Origin: Pararhizobium gei
GTDB taxonomy: Bacteria > Pseudomonadota > Alphaproteobacteria > Rhizobiales > Rhizobiaceae
Assembly: GCF_029223885.1 (NCBI RefSeq)
Contig: NZ_CP119410.1
Location: 1 to 64,000, forward strand
DNA: 64,000 nucleotides
Reading direction: 5' to 3'
A program made the translations under genes and the position numbers. Below the pieces are notes generated by a model. It was not told where the DNA came from. It saw nothing but the letters and a program-made list of their open reading frames with translations, and did not search any database. Of the stretch, positions 26,661 through 36,336 are shown piece after piece. How positions within the stretch are numbered: the stretch's first letter is position 1; each line of letters begins with the position of its first letter.

Positions 26661-28415
26661 ATGAACGGCCAAGTCGCTCCACCTGCGGCGATAATCCGCC
26701 GTCTTTCGATCACCCGTTTCCGGGGCATTGGCAATTTGGTCTGGCGTCCCGGTCCTGGGGTCAATTTGGTACTGGGCGGTGGCGATGTCGGGAAGACCAC
26801 CGTTCTTGACGCCATTGGCCTCGTCCTCAGTCCCGTGAATCCTTTAACGTTGTCCGACACCGACTATTTCGGTCGCGATATCGAAAGTGGATTTGAGATC
26901 GAGGCCGTCATCGCGTTGCCCGTTGACAGTGCTATCTCCACTCAAGCGCGTCCGGCTTGGCCCTGGGCTTGGGATGGTAAGGATCCTGTCGTGCCGGCCC
27001 TTGATGGCGATTCAGCGGAGCCTGTCTATCGCCTCATGGTCAAGGGCACCGAAGACCTGGAACTCATCTACGAGGTGCTGCAACCAGATGGGTCCACCGA
27101 CACTTTGCCTGTGATGCTCAGGCGTTCGATCGGGCTTGTGCGTCTGAGCGGCGATGATCGTAACGACCGAGACCTGCGCCTCGTCCAAGGCTCTGCGCTT
27201 GATCGGCTGCTATCGGACAAGGGCCTGCGCTCACGTCTCGCCAGCGAGCTGGCTGAAGCAGAAGTGAAGGACGCGCTTGGCGATGCGGCGAAAAAGGCGC
27301 TCGCCGATCTGGACAAGACCTTCAGCGAACGCAGTCTACCCGTGGGATTGGACCTTTCGATCACAGGGGGGCAGGGCGCGTCGATTGCCTCACTCGTCGG
27401 TCTGACGGCAGACCGCAACGGCATTCCATTGCCGCTGGCAAGCTGGGGCGCCGGAACGCGCCGCCTCGCCGCGCTTGCCATCGCTGAGCAACGGCAAGGC
27501 GACCGCCCTGTTACGATTGTCGACGAAGTGGAGCGGGGACTTGAGCCATACCGACAGCATGCGCTCGTCGAGAAGCTCCAGGATAGCGGCGCTCAGGTCT
27601 TCGTCACAACCCACAGCCCGGATGCGATCGCTGCAGCTTCCAAAGCGAGCCTTTGGTATGTCGACCATACTGGCCAGATTGGTCCGCTGGATACCAACAA
27701 GGTCGCCCGTCATCGGGCGAATGATCCGAACGCCTTTCTGGCCCGCGTCACGATCGTGGCGGAGGGCCTGACCGAGGTCGGATTTGCCAGCATTCTGCTC
27801 AGACGCGCACTCGGCGCGCCGTTGTCCCAATTCGGCGTGCACATCAGCAATGGCGGCGGGCATGAATACACTCTGGAGCTGTTAGAAGCGTTGAACTCGG
27901 GCGGGCTGAGCTTTGGCGGCTTCGCCGATGATGAAAATGGCAAGCATCCCACACGCTGGAAAGCGCTCGAAGAAGTGCTTGGGGCCCTGCTGTTTCGGTG
28001 GCCAAAAGGCTGCCTCGAAGAAAATGTGTTCGGGGTGACGCCGGAAGGCAAGCTCGAAGCGCTGATGGCTGACACTCTTGGCGACCGCACAGGAATGCGG
28101 CGCCAGACGCTTGCGCTGCGGCTCGGCCTTGAGGCTAAAACCTTTGCCGAGCTCGCGACCGCGGCGGGCGATCAGCTGAGGCCGACCATGCTCGAAGCGG
28201 CGTTGGGAACCGTTCCCGCTGGGCGGGACGAAGACAAGGGAACGTACAAATCCCATGGTGGGACCTGGTTCAAGTCGCTGGGCGGCGGCCGTGAACTTGC
28301 GGGGAAAGTTTTCACACTCGGTCTCTGGCCTTCGCTGAAACCTCAGTTGCTTCCCTTCTGCAACAGCGTCCGCAGTGCCGTGGGTCTGCCCAGCATCGAG
28401 GACTTGCCGCAATGA
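26661..28415 (+). CDS. gajA: Gabija-like GajA: ATPase/TOPRIM OLD-family nuclease
   Basis: OLD-family endonuclease of 584 aa, close to the known GajA length. The N-terminal ABC-type ATPase has VNLVLGGGDVGKTTVLDAIG (Walker A, near residue 40). Its C-lobe shows SWGAGTRRLAALAIAEQRQ and PVTIVDEVERGLEPYRQH, then VFVTTHSPDAIAAA. The TOPRIM domain begins IVAEGLTEVGFASILLRRAL (catalytic Glu near 366) and has GFADDENGKHP (acidic pair near 420). In Gabija, GajA nicks DNA when nucleotide levels fall during infection. The stop overlaps the helicase gene by 4 bases. Confidence 0.85.
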   Translation: MNGQVAPPAAIIRRLSITRFRGIGNLVWRPGPGVNLVLGGGDVGKTTVLDAIGLVLSPVNPLTLSDTDYFGRDIESGFEIEAVIALPVDSAISTQARPAWPWAWDGKDPVVPALDGDSAEPVYRLMVKGTEDLELIYEVLQPDGSTDTLPVMLRRSIGLVRLSGDDRNDRDLRLVQGSALDRLLSDKGLRSRLASELAEAEVKDALGDAAKKALADLDKTFSERSLPVGLDLSITGGQGASIASLVGLTADRNGIPLPLASWGAGTRRLAALAIAEQRQGDRPVTIVDEVERGLEPYRQHALVEKLQDSGAQVFVTTHSPDAIAAASKASLWYVDHTGQIGPLDTNKVARHRANDPNAFLARVTIVAEGLTEVGFASILLRRALGAPLSQFGVHISNGGGHEYTLELLEALNSGGLSFGGFADDENGKHPTRWKALEEVLGALLFRWPKGCLEENVFGVTPEGKLEALMADTLGDRTGMRRQTLALRLGLEAKTFAELATAAGDQLRPTMLEAALGTVPAGRDEDKGTYKSHGGTWFKSLGGGRELAGKVFTLGLWPSLKPQLLPFCNSVRSAVGLPSIEDLPQ

Positions 28416-29928
28416 GCGATGCCTCGGTCCGGGCGGCGCTACGATCCGACGAAAGGCTTGTCGTGATTGAGGCCCCTGCGGGCTGCGGCAAGACACATCA
28501 GGGCGCCGACTACGCAAGCGAGATTGCCCGCGCCGTTGATGGGCGCTTGCTGATCCTGACGCATACGCACGCCGCTTGCTCGGTTTTTGCCGAGCGCACC
28601 CGCGGCGTAGGCGCGCGAGTTGAAATCAGAACGATTGACGGCCTGATTAGCCAAATCGCGGGCGCTTATCACGCCGGCCTCGATCTTCCGGCGGATCCGG
28701 CGGCATGGGCCCGTCGAATCAAGGATGGCTATTCGCAACTCGCAATGAGGGTGGCGTCGTTCCTCGATCGACATGCCATGGTCGCCGCAGCTTTGGCCCG
28801 GCGCTACCCATTTGTGGTTTGCGACGAACATCAGGACTGCAGCGGCGATCAGCACGCGATAGGCATGGCGCTGCACCGGGAAGGCGCGCGGTTGCGGTTA
28901 TTCGCCGATCCGATGCAGCATATTTACAAGGACAAGGTGTTGCCTGGCGGCCGGCCCCCGGCAGACTGGCAAAGTCTTGCAAGCGGCGCTGACGCGTATG
29001 AGGAATTGGACACCCCCCATCGTTGGCGCGATGGCTGTCCGGATCTCGGCTCCTGGACGCTCGAGGCGCGCCGCGTTTTGAAAGCGGGCGGTAAACTTGA
29101 TCTCAGAGCCAAGCTGCCCCGCAGTGTCGAGGTCGTGTTTGCTGAAAATCAGGCGCGTCGCTATGGCGACTATCAACTGGCTACGGCAGATCGCAGAAGG
29201 ATCGACGCGTTCGAGCGGGCGAATAGCTCACTTCTGATCGTGTCGCACTTTTCCGATACAGCACAGAACCTCCGCGCCTTTTTTGGCAGGCGCCTTCCTC
29301 TTTGGGAAGGCCACACCCGCCCAGGATTGAAGGCTTGGTCGAAGCGACGATTGCGCATCAGGGCAAGCCGATAGAATTGGCTCAGGCCCTAGTGGGTTTC
29401 ATGGGTGAGGTCGGTAAAGGATTCAGCCCCTCTGCTTTTGGCGACCGGCTGGTTCGTGAGGCAATGGAGCGCTGCACAAGATCGACAAGCGGAAAGCCCG
29501 CCGCCATCCAGGGAATTGCCCGCCATATCGTCGAGACACCTGATCATCGGGGTGTCGCCGGCGCCTTGCGCAACTTAGCTGACTTGCGCCGCAGCCATGC
29601 CGACTTCACCGGCATCGAACTGGATTGTCCGTCAGAGTTTTGGGAAGCTATCAGATTGGGCGGGCACGCGGACGCGGAAGAAGGGTTCGCTCAGATCACA
29701 CATCAGCGGACGCATTCGCGACCGACGCCGCCCGCCAAGGCGATAAGCACGATTCACAAAGCAAAGGGACTTGAATGCGACGGCGTCATCGTGATGCCTT
29801 GCGACGCTAAGACTTTTCCGGACACAGCCGAGGCGCGCTGCCTGCTGTACGTAGCCCTAAGCCGTGCAAAGAAACGGCTGTTGCTCGTAGTCTCTGCTGG
29901 AACACCGAGTCCACTCCTGTTGACCTAA
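28412..29928 (+). pseudogene. gajB: Gabija-like GajB: UvrD/Rep-type helicase, frameshifted
   Basis: Partner helicase of GajA. The first frame (28412-29374) has VVIEAPAGCGKTHQGADYA (Walker A), VVCDEHQDCSGDQ (Walker B, DEHQ form) and LRLFADPMQHIYKD. It is correct as far as RLPLWEGHTR near 29320. The remainder reads in another frame, from IEGLVEATIAHQGKPIELAQAL through STIHKAKGLECDGVIVMP and RCLLYVALSRAKKRLLLV, ending at 29928. Net one base lost or two gained near CGCCCAGG (about 29319-29327) explains it. Together the parts give about 505 residues, as in GajB. Either the system is disabled or the base call is wrong. Confidence 0.82.
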
Positions 29929-30096
29929 TGGAGAGGCCCGCTCACACAGGGTGATATCAGTTTGATCAGAGTCACCGCTAAGCCAATCGGTTGGGACGAG
30001 TGCGCGTTCGTCTCGCTGCTCTTCGATAAGGCACCTGGCAGAGTTGGTTCGCCTTAAGGTGTGACGGCGGCGTTGCAGCCGCCGGAACAGATTATT

Positions 30097-30288
30097 TTAT
30101 GCAGCAGTTTCGGCCTTCCTGGCTGAAATCTGTGCATCGGTATCTTTGCTGCGAATCAGATTAGCGTTAGAAACATCGCCTTCAGCGATCAACCATCGCT
30201 GGTAATACGAGCTGTTTTCGGAAACCAAATCATCGACATAGTGCCCGAGCTTACCCGCTTTAATATCAGATGAACGTGGCGTGTGCAT
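30097..30288 (-). CDS. Small protein of unknown function divergent from dCTP deaminase
   Basis: 63-aa frame starting MHTPRSSDIKAGKLGHYVDD and continuing LVSENSSYYQRWLIAEGDVSNANLI. GGGAG stands about 8 bases before the ATG at 30288, which is why this start was preferred to 30315. It lacks membrane segments and Cys, is mostly polar and probably helical. It is not recognised. It lies 55 bp from, and divergent to, the dCTP-deaminase gene, so it shares that promoter region and may be a regulator or partner. That is only positional evidence. Confidence 0.5.
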   Translation of the reverse strand: MHTPRSSDIKAGKLGHYVDDLVSENSSYYQRWLIAEGDVSNANLIRSKDTDAQISARKAETAA

Positions 30289-30343
30289 GGTTTGTTCTCC
30301 CGTTGACTTGATCATGCTATCAAAATTTTAAGGTTGAGTTAAC

Positions 30344-31852
30344 TTGGAAAACCCGCTGTCCAGCATTGAGTTCCCTGAATTGTTTATCGGAATCGTTGCT
30401 CCAGTGGGCGTCGATATCTCTTCCACAATTCGATCACTATCAGATTTTTTTGTAGCGCAGAATTATCAAGTTATACCGGTGAAGGTCACTGACTATTTTT
30501 CAAATATAAAAAGATCTCTAAATATAGATTTGCCTCTATCAGGCGCCCCCACAGACACGAGGATTGATGATTATATAAATTTTGGAAACCACGTACGATC
30601 AATATTTAATGATGATGCAATTCTTGCCGCATATACAATATTTCGGGTAACACGATTAAGGCAAAAGGCATTCAAGCGCGAAGATAAAATCAGTTATTCG
30701 CGGCGAGTTTTTATAATTCATCAATTCAAGCGCAAAGAAGAAGTCGACTTGATGAGGTCGGTTTATGGACGCGGTTTTTTTCAGATTTCAGTTTACTCAA
30801 AAAAGCTTTCTCGAATTGAGTATCTCTCTCGAAAACTTGCGCACGAGCAAAACAGCGCGGACGTAGATTCGTTCAGGTCTGCAGCTAACAATTTGGTAGT
30901 AAGAGATCAAAATGAGATAAGTAATTCGCACGGGCAACGCGTTGCAAAAATATTCCATGACGCTGACTTCATAGTAAATCAGGATGAATTGGGGAAAGAG
31001 TCGGTCAAGAAGCAAATAGAGAGGTTTTGTTTTCTTCTGTTTTCGGCAAATTATATTTCACCTTCCAAAATGGAATACTCGATGTTTGCTGCGAAAGCAG
31101 CCGCCCTTCGTACCTTGGACTTGTCAAGGCAAGTTGGGGCCGCCGTATTTCGACCTACAGGAGAAATATTGAGCATGGGTTCGAATGAAGTTCCCAAAGC
31201 GACAGGTGGAACATATTGGTGCGATGAGCCGCCCTTCGACGCTCGAGAATTTACTTATGGGGAAGATTCCAATGATCGACGGAAAAAGGAGCTGCTCCGA
31301 GAACTCTTCGAGATTAGCAACCCTGAAGATGATTTCGAGGCCTATTTCGATTCCAAGCCGATCAGAGACAGTCAGTTTATGGATGCACTGGAATATGGCC
31401 GGATCGTTCACGCAGAAATGTCAGCTATTACCGATGCGGCGCGACTTGGGATCCCATTGAAAGGCGCAATACTATATTGCACGACGTTTCCGTGCCATAT
31501 GTGCGCTAAGCACATCGTCGCGACTGGGATCTCGGAAGTGATTTTTCTTGAGCCCTATCCCAAGAGTTTGGCTTTTGACCTGCATTCGGATTCTATTCAG
31601 ATTGAAGGCGCCAACAGAGGAATCTTCGATGAATACGATGCGGTGCGCTTTAAGCACTTTCACGGCGTTACTCCAAGGAGATACCGCGAACTGTTTGAGC
31701 GCTCTTCTCGAAAGAGGGATGGAGTTTTCGTGGAATTCATAAACGGGAACGCGCGTCCTAATGTTAATTTCAAAGCACCCTTTTACGCCGACCTGGAGTT
31801 GTTGGTCATTAAGAGCGGAACGCGGGCCCTGAGCGAGATATTATCACCATAG
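30344..31852 (+). CDS. Anti-phage dCTP deaminase (P-loop plus deaminase fusion)
   Basis: 502-aa defence enzyme that depletes dCTP when phage infection is sensed. The N-terminal half is a nucleotide-kinase-like domain with a degenerate P-loop (LFIGIVAPVGVDISSTIRSL, residues 13-32). The C-terminal half is a zinc deaminase: YGRIVHAEMSAITDAARLG gives the His ligand and catalytic Glu near 355-357. TTFPCHMCAKHIVATGI gives the two Cys ligands near 383-386. The start must be the TTG at 30344, because the next Met codons would cut away the P-loop; AAGG lies upstream. DNA here is strikingly AT-rich compared with both sides, which points to horizontal acquisition. Confidence 0.88.
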   Translation: MENPLSSIEFPELFIGIVAPVGVDISSTIRSLSDFFVAQNYQVIPVKVTDYFSNIKRSLNIDLPLSGAPTDTRIDDYINFGNHVRSIFNDDAILAAYTIFRVTRLRQKAFKREDKISYSRRVFIIHQFKRKEEVDLMRSVYGRGFFQISVYSKKLSRIEYLSRKLAHEQNSADVDSFRSAANNLVVRDQNEISNSHGQRVAKIFHDADFIVNQDELGKESVKKQIERFCFLLFSANYISPSKMEYSMFAAKAAALRTLDLSRQVGAAVFRPTGEILSMGSNEVPKATGGTYWCDEPPFDAREFTYGEDSNDRRKKELLRELFEISNPEDDFEAYFDSKPIRDSQFMDALEYGRIVHAEMSAITDAARLGIPLKGAILYCTTFPCHMCAKHIVATGISEVIFLEPYPKSLAFDLHSDSIQIEGANRGIFDEYDAVRFKHFHGVTPRRYRELFERSSRKRDGVFVEFINGNARPNVNFKAPFYADLELLVIKSGTRALSEILSP

Positions 31853-32089
31853 TCTCACTTGTACGCGGTAGCCCCCAAACGAACTGGGACATTTATACGT
31901 GTGCGTTCGACGATGACGGGACAGGGTACAGCGTTGGCCCGCCTCAAACCGTCTCGGTTGGAGGTTTATATTAACGCTTCGAGCTCGCCTGCTCCCCTGT
32001 TCAAGAGCGTTGCCGGGCGATAGGCACTAAGGTTCTGATATTGCTGCATAACCGCAGAAGTTTCAACGGGGTCAGCGGTTCGAGTTGGT

Positions 32090-33082
32090 TCAAGACGAGG
32101 CCATCAAACACCCCTGATCTTTATGGAATCGCGCTGCAATATCCGTGATGTTGCTCTCGTTCGTCCCCAGCATCGCCTCACGGATTTGCTGCCGCAACCA
32201 TGCGCAGCCAAGATCGCTGTCCATCTGCAGCGGCCAGACCATTGCCACGGGTGGAAAAGAAAGCGCCAATGGCACCGGGCTGACCTGAAGCCCCAACAGC
32301 GGGCCATAACGAAGCGCAATGCGCGAAGATACGGTGGCAATCACCGCAGATGAACGCGCGGTGGCCAATATCGACATGAAATCGGGAGCTGCCGCCACGA
32401 CTTCCAGTTCTGCACCTGCATGCTCCAGCGCATCCTTGACGCAGCCATGCAGGCTGTCCGTCTGCGAGATCACCGCATGTTGTGCGGCCATATAGGCATC
32501 AAGATCCACCGGATTGGAGAGCTTCAGGTATTGGGGATTGAAACAGCACAATACGCTGGACTGATACAGCGATTCGCTATGGTGCCGTGAATCCGGCAGA
32601 TAACTGCACCCCACAGAAAGATCGATGACGCCCGCATCCAGCATCGCATCGACTTCTGCCGCATCACCACCACGGGCCAGAATACGGATGCCCGGCGCGA
32701 TTTCCCGCAGCCGCGCCGTCAGATCGGGCAGCAATAGCAGTTCCACCTCGCTGGAAAGTCCCAGCCGGAATGTGCGGTGCTCGGTGGCCGGATCGAATGC
32801 ATCCGCCATCAACACGGCCGCCTGCGCCTGCCGCAGTGCCTGCCGCACCGGGCCGGACAAATTCAGCGCGCGTGCGGTGGGCTTCATCACCTGTCCTACG
32901 CGGATGAACAAGTCATCCTGAAAGAGCGTGCGTAGGGTGGATATGTTGTGGCTCATGGCAGGTTGCTGGATTTTCAGCCGCTGCGCTGCACGGGTGACGC
33001 TCATCTCTTCCATCATCGCGTCGAAGGCCACGAGAAGATTGAGGTCGAAGGAACGAAGATTGAAATGATCGATGACTTGCAT
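32090..33082 (-). CDS. LysR-family regulator (NodD-like group)
   Basis: 330-aa regulator from the Met at 33082 (MQVIDHFNLRSFDLNLLVAFDAMMEEMSVTRAAQRLKIQQPAMSHNISTL shows the HTH). It has LFQDDLFIRVGQVMKPTARA and a co-inducer domain with FRLGLSSEVELLLLPDLTARLREIAPGI. The short HTH-to-linker arrangement and DLNLL opening resemble the NodD/PcaQ-like branch. It is divergent from the metallo-hydrolase gene (94 bp apart) and probably controls it. Longer starts at 33115 or 33154 are possible. Confidence 0.88.
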   Translation of the reverse strand: MQVIDHFNLRSFDLNLLVAFDAMMEEMSVTRAAQRLKIQQPAMSHNISTLRTLFQDDLFIRVGQVMKPTARALNLSGPVRQALRQAQAAVLMADAFDPATEHRTFRLGLSSEVELLLLPDLTARLREIAPGIRILARGGDAAEVDAMLDAGVIDLSVGCSYLPDSRHHSESLYQSSVLCCFNPQYLKLSNPVDLDAYMAAQHAVISQTDSLHGCVKDALEHAGAELEVVAAAPDFMSILATARSSAVIATVSSRIALRYGPLLGLQVSPVPLALSFPPVAMVWPLQMDSDLGCAWLRQQIREAMLGTNESNITDIAARFHKDQGCLMASS

Positions 33083-33175
33083 GAACGGTATCGATTTGAT
33101 TGCTGACCGAGACATCATTAGCTGATGGGCAGGAACTTGCAAGCCGTTCCGCACACTCAGCCAAGGAGCAAACCC

Positions 33176-34135
33176 ATGCCATCTCGTCGTTCAATTCTCA
33201 AAGGCGCTCTTTCCGGCCTCATTGCCGCACCCTTCGTCACACCGTCGATCGCCTTCGCCAAGGCACCCTATGCCGTTGTTCAGGCACCCGGTTTCTACCG
33301 GCTGAAAATCGGCTCCGTGGAGGTCACCGCCCTGTCGGACGGCACCGTCGCGCTGCCGCTGGCAAAGCTTTACACAAACACCACCGAGCAACATGCGCAG
33401 AGCGCGTTGAATGATGCCTTTCTGCCGGACATCATCCCAACCTCCGTCAATGCTTTCCTTGTCAACACCGGCGAAAGACTGGTGCTGATCGACGCAGGCA
33501 CCGGTGCATATCTCGGGGCCTCGCTCGGCAAGCTCGTCGCCAATATCGAGGCATCAGGTTACAAGACGCATGACATCGATGATGTGGTCCTCACCCATAT
33601 CCACACCGATCATTCCGGCGGATTGGTGAGCAATGGCAAGCGTACCTTCTCGAACGCCACATTGCGGGTCAATGAACGCGAGGCGAAATTCTGGCTGAGC
33701 GCGGACAACGCCAAGGCGGCAACCGGCGTCGTCAAGCAGCATTTTGCCGAGGCGTACCAGTGCGTGACGCCTTATGTGAAGGCCGGGAAATTCGAAACCT
33801 TCGCGGATAATGCAGCGCCCGTCCCCGGGCTTGGGTCGATTCTTTACGCAGGACACACACCGGGTCACAGCGCCATCACGCTGGAAAGCGAAGGCCAGAA
33901 GATCGTATTCTGGGGCGACATCACACATGGCGATATCCTGCAATTCGATGAACCTGGCGTCGCGATCGAATTCGACATCGACCAGAAAGGCGCTGTGGCT
34001 GCACGCGACCTTGCATTCAAACAGGCGGTGGACGGTAAATATCTGGTAGCAGGCGCGCATGTCGCCTTTCCGGGCATAGGCCATGTGCGCAAAGACAGCA
34101 CGAATTACGACTGGCTGCCCATCAACTACGCTTAA
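33176..34135 (+). CDS. Tat-exported MBL-fold metallo-hydrolase
   Basis: 319-aa metallo-beta-lactamase-fold hydrolase. The N-terminus SRRSILKGALSGLIAAPFV with cleavage near AFA is a twin-arginine signal, so the metal-loaded protein is probably exported folded. The zinc site is LTHIHTDHSGGL, with AGHTPGHSAI and FWGDITHGD further along. Such proteins hydrolyse lactones, quorum signals or thioesters; which one applies here is unknown. ATG at 33176 follows CCAAGGAG. A CCGCCTGT/ACAGGCGG hairpin follows the stop at 34146-34172. Confidence 0.9.
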   Translation: MPSRRSILKGALSGLIAAPFVTPSIAFAKAPYAVVQAPGFYRLKIGSVEVTALSDGTVALPLAKLYTNTTEQHAQSALNDAFLPDIIPTSVNAFLVNTGERLVLIDAGTGAYLGASLGKLVANIEASGYKTHDIDDVVLTHIHTDHSGGLVSNGKRTFSNATLRVNEREAKFWLSADNAKAATGVVKQHFAEAYQCVTPYVKAGKFETFADNAAPVPGLGSILYAGHTPGHSAITLESEGQKIVFWGDITHGDILQFDEPGVAIEFDIDQKGAVAARDLAFKQAVDGKYLVAGAHVAFPGIGHVRKDSTNYDWLPINYA

Positions 34136-34385
34136 GATCTGACAGCCGCCTGTAATAGGGCGAAACAGGCGGATCCGGGAAGAGGCTCACGCCAGCCTCT
34201 TCTTCCATAGTGACGAACGTCGATTTCGCCGTGGGTCTTGCCACTCTGACCTTCTGGAGCCACGTGCCCATTCTCACCAATCTGCGCCACCAGGGCGCGG
34301 TTGGGCCCCGCTGAACCAGGGAATTGCAGCCCGTTGCAGGTGTTCAAACCGACGAACAAATCCGATGAGTTCTGGCTACAGAGGG

Positions 34386-35285
34386 CTAGGACGACGTCAG
34401 TTTGTACGCACGAACGTGGTCAATGAGTGCGCGCAGCTTGGGCGCCATATTCCGGCGGTTGGGGAAGTAAAGGAAGAACCCTGGAAATGGCGGCAGATAG
34501 TCGTCCAACGCCGTGATCAACTCGCCGCGCTCGATAAATGAACGAAACGTCTCTTCCAGTGCGAATGTGATACCCCCGCCAGCGAGCGCGGTCCGGATCA
34601 TCAGATGCAGATCGTTGGTGGTAATTTGCGGCTCGACGGCAACGTCGAAAGGTATGCCATCCTCCTCAAACTCCCATCGGTATGGCGCAGCACTTGGAGA
34701 CGGACGCCAGCCGATACAGCGATGATTGGCCAGTTCCCGAGGATGGCGGGGCGTTCCGTGGATCTGAAAATATCCCGGCGTCGCGACCACCACTTCTCTC
34801 TCTTCTTTGGTCAGTGGAACCGCGACCATATCCTGCTCGATCACGTCACCCAGCCGGACCCCTGCATCGAAGCCGGCGGCAACGATGTCGAAGACGTCGT
34901 CGGTCACCGTGACGTCGATGGTGATGGTGGGATGGGCTTCGGCGAAGGACGCGATTAGCGAGCCGGATAGAAACCGTTCCGCAATCGATGTGACCGCGAT
35001 CCGCAGCAGGCCGCTGGGTCTGGCGTCACCTGCCACGTTCTCGAAAGCGGATCTCACCTCGGCCATCGGCTGAGACAAGGCTTCACGGAAGCGGTCGCCC
35101 GCCTCGGTCAGCCGCACGCTGCGCGTCGTGCGGCTGACGAGCGCGATGCCACAGATATCCTCAAGCCGTCTTATTCCTTGGCTTACAGCCGAGCGAGTAA
35201 CACCGAGGCGATCAGCGGCCGCCCTGAAATTTCCCTCTTCGGCGACTGCCAGAAACACCGGCAGCAGGTTTAAATCGATTGTCAT
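34386..35285 (-). CDS. LysR-family transcriptional regulator
   Basis: 299-aa regulator with the HTH MTIDLNLLPVFLAVAEEGNF and RAAADRLGVTRSAVSQGIRRLE. It has the AaeR/DmlR-like effector domain (GLLRIAVTSIAERFLSGSLIASFAEAHPTI, FDAGVRLGDVIEQDMVAVPL). It is divergent from the secreted SnoaL-like gene, with a control region of about 140 bp. It probably regulates that gene and the following ones. Confidence 0.9.
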   Translation of the reverse strand: MTIDLNLLPVFLAVAEEGNFRAAADRLGVTRSAVSQGIRRLEDICGIALVSRTTRSVRLTEAGDRFREALSQPMAEVRSAFENVAGDARPSGLLRIAVTSIAERFLSGSLIASFAEAHPTITIDVTVTDDVFDIVAAGFDAGVRLGDVIEQDMVAVPLTKEEREVVVATPGYFQIHGTPRHPRELANHRCIGWRPSPSAAPYRWEFEEDGIPFDVAVEPQITTNDLHLMIRTALAGGGITFALEETFRSFIERGELITALDDYLPPFPGFFLYFPNRRNMAPKLRALIDHVRAYKLTSS

Positions 35286-35423
35286 TGTCGTATGTCGCTA
35301 ACCAATTTCGTTAGCGGAAAGGGAATACAAGCGACAATCGAACTTGTCTATCTATTGCTCATAGCCGACCGGAACTTTGGCGGCTGGCAGACAGAACAAC
35401 CGATCATCGAAGGAGAGATTCCC

Positions 35424-35990
35424 ATGACAAACATCAAGATCACACTCGCCGCAGCTTTGACTTTCGGGATCTTCGCCGGACCCGTCGCTGCACAGGATAG
35501 GGCATGCCCCCAGGACGGCGCCGATTCTCCTCTCGCACTCCATGCCGACTGGATCATGAAGGGCTGGGAACGCAATGAAGGTGATGGTAAATTCGTGTTC
35601 GCGGAAAAGCTGAACCGGTATTACGACCTGGAAAACACCAAAGGGGTTTTCTACGATAATTTCGCGCCGGGCGACACGCAGCTCTTTGACAACTCCGCCC
35701 GCTATGGCGCCAACTGGGAGGCGTTGCAGAACGCTGCCCGATCGGTTCGCCACGGCCTGACCGGAGGTCACGACGCGATCATCAGTGAAACAGTTTCTTC
35801 GACGACTCTTGGTTTCGTCGGCCGCATTGATCGTCTTGACGGCAAGGTGATCGCGTTTGATGGCCGCTCGCAGCTGGGCTGGGAATGCACTGCCGGCACA
35901 TGGAAAATCCGCCATGAACTGAACTACGCCTGGGTCGTCGAGCCCGAGACCATTCAGTCTTTCCTGGGCAAGACGGAGCTGGCTCGATGA
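35424..35990 (+). CDS. Exported SnoaL/NTF2-like protein
   Basis: 188-aa protein with a Sec-type signal (MTNIKITLAAALTFGIFAGP, then VAAQD). The cone-shaped NTF2-like fold is suggested by ADWIMKGWERNEGDGKFVFAEKLNRYY, DNFAPGDTQLFDNS and WECTAGTWKIRHELNYAWV. No catalytic residues can be assigned. ATG at 35424 follows AAGGAGAG and gives a proper signal peptide; an upstream Met does not. It overlaps the Atu4866-type gene by 4 bases, so the two are co-translated. Confidence 0.8.
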   Translation: MTNIKITLAAALTFGIFAGPVAAQDRACPQDGADSPLALHADWIMKGWERNEGDGKFVFAEKLNRYYDLENTKGVFYDNFAPGDTQLFDNSARYGANWEALQNAARSVRHGLTGGHDAIISETVSSTTLGFVGRIDRLDGKVIAFDGRSQLGWECTAGTWKIRHELNYAWVVEPETIQSFLGKTELAR

Positions 35991-36238
35991 CCAGCCCGAT
36001 GCTCACGCACCCTTATGTCGGCATGTGGCAGACCGCAGACGGTCGCATCCGGCACCAGTTGCTCCCGAATGGCCGTTACGACGAAGCGCGCGGCTCACGC
36101 GAAAGCGCCTATCAGGGACGATACGAGGTGTCGGGAGACCACATCGAGTATTGGGACGATACCGGGTTTACGGCCGACGGCGATTTTGTCGATGACGTCC
36201 TGTACCACGCGGGAATGGTTCTCTATCGCAAGGAGTAG
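35987..36238 (+). CDS. Atu4866-domain protein
   Basis: 83-aa protein matching the Agrobacterium Atu4866 family along its length: HPYVGMWQTADGRIRHQLLPNGRYDEARG, SAYQGRYEVSGDHIEYWDDTGF and HAGMVLYRKE. The family has a small lipocalin-like barrel and no known function. It often occurs fused to or beside SDR/NTF2-type oxidative-stress genes, as here. Confidence 0.85.
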   Translation: MTSPMLTHPYVGMWQTADGRIRHQLLPNGRYDEARGSRESAYQGRYEVSGDHIEYWDDTGFTADGDFVDDVLYHAGMVLYRKE

Positions 36239-36336
36239 TCTCAACAGCACACCGGCATATCCAGTGCCGGTGTGGTCCAATTCTTTCGCTCGATGCAGAC
36301 ATCCGCGCCCGTGAAAATCAGATCAAATAGAAAGCG

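Noticed and set aside
30066..30083. GGCGGC/GCCGCC hairpin as a terminator
   Set aside because: The stem is short and no T-run follows on either strand, so it was not annotated.
34132..34359. 75-aa minus-strand frame after the metallo-hydrolase
   Set aside because: No motif, no ribosome site and low complexity; the region is better read as intergenic.
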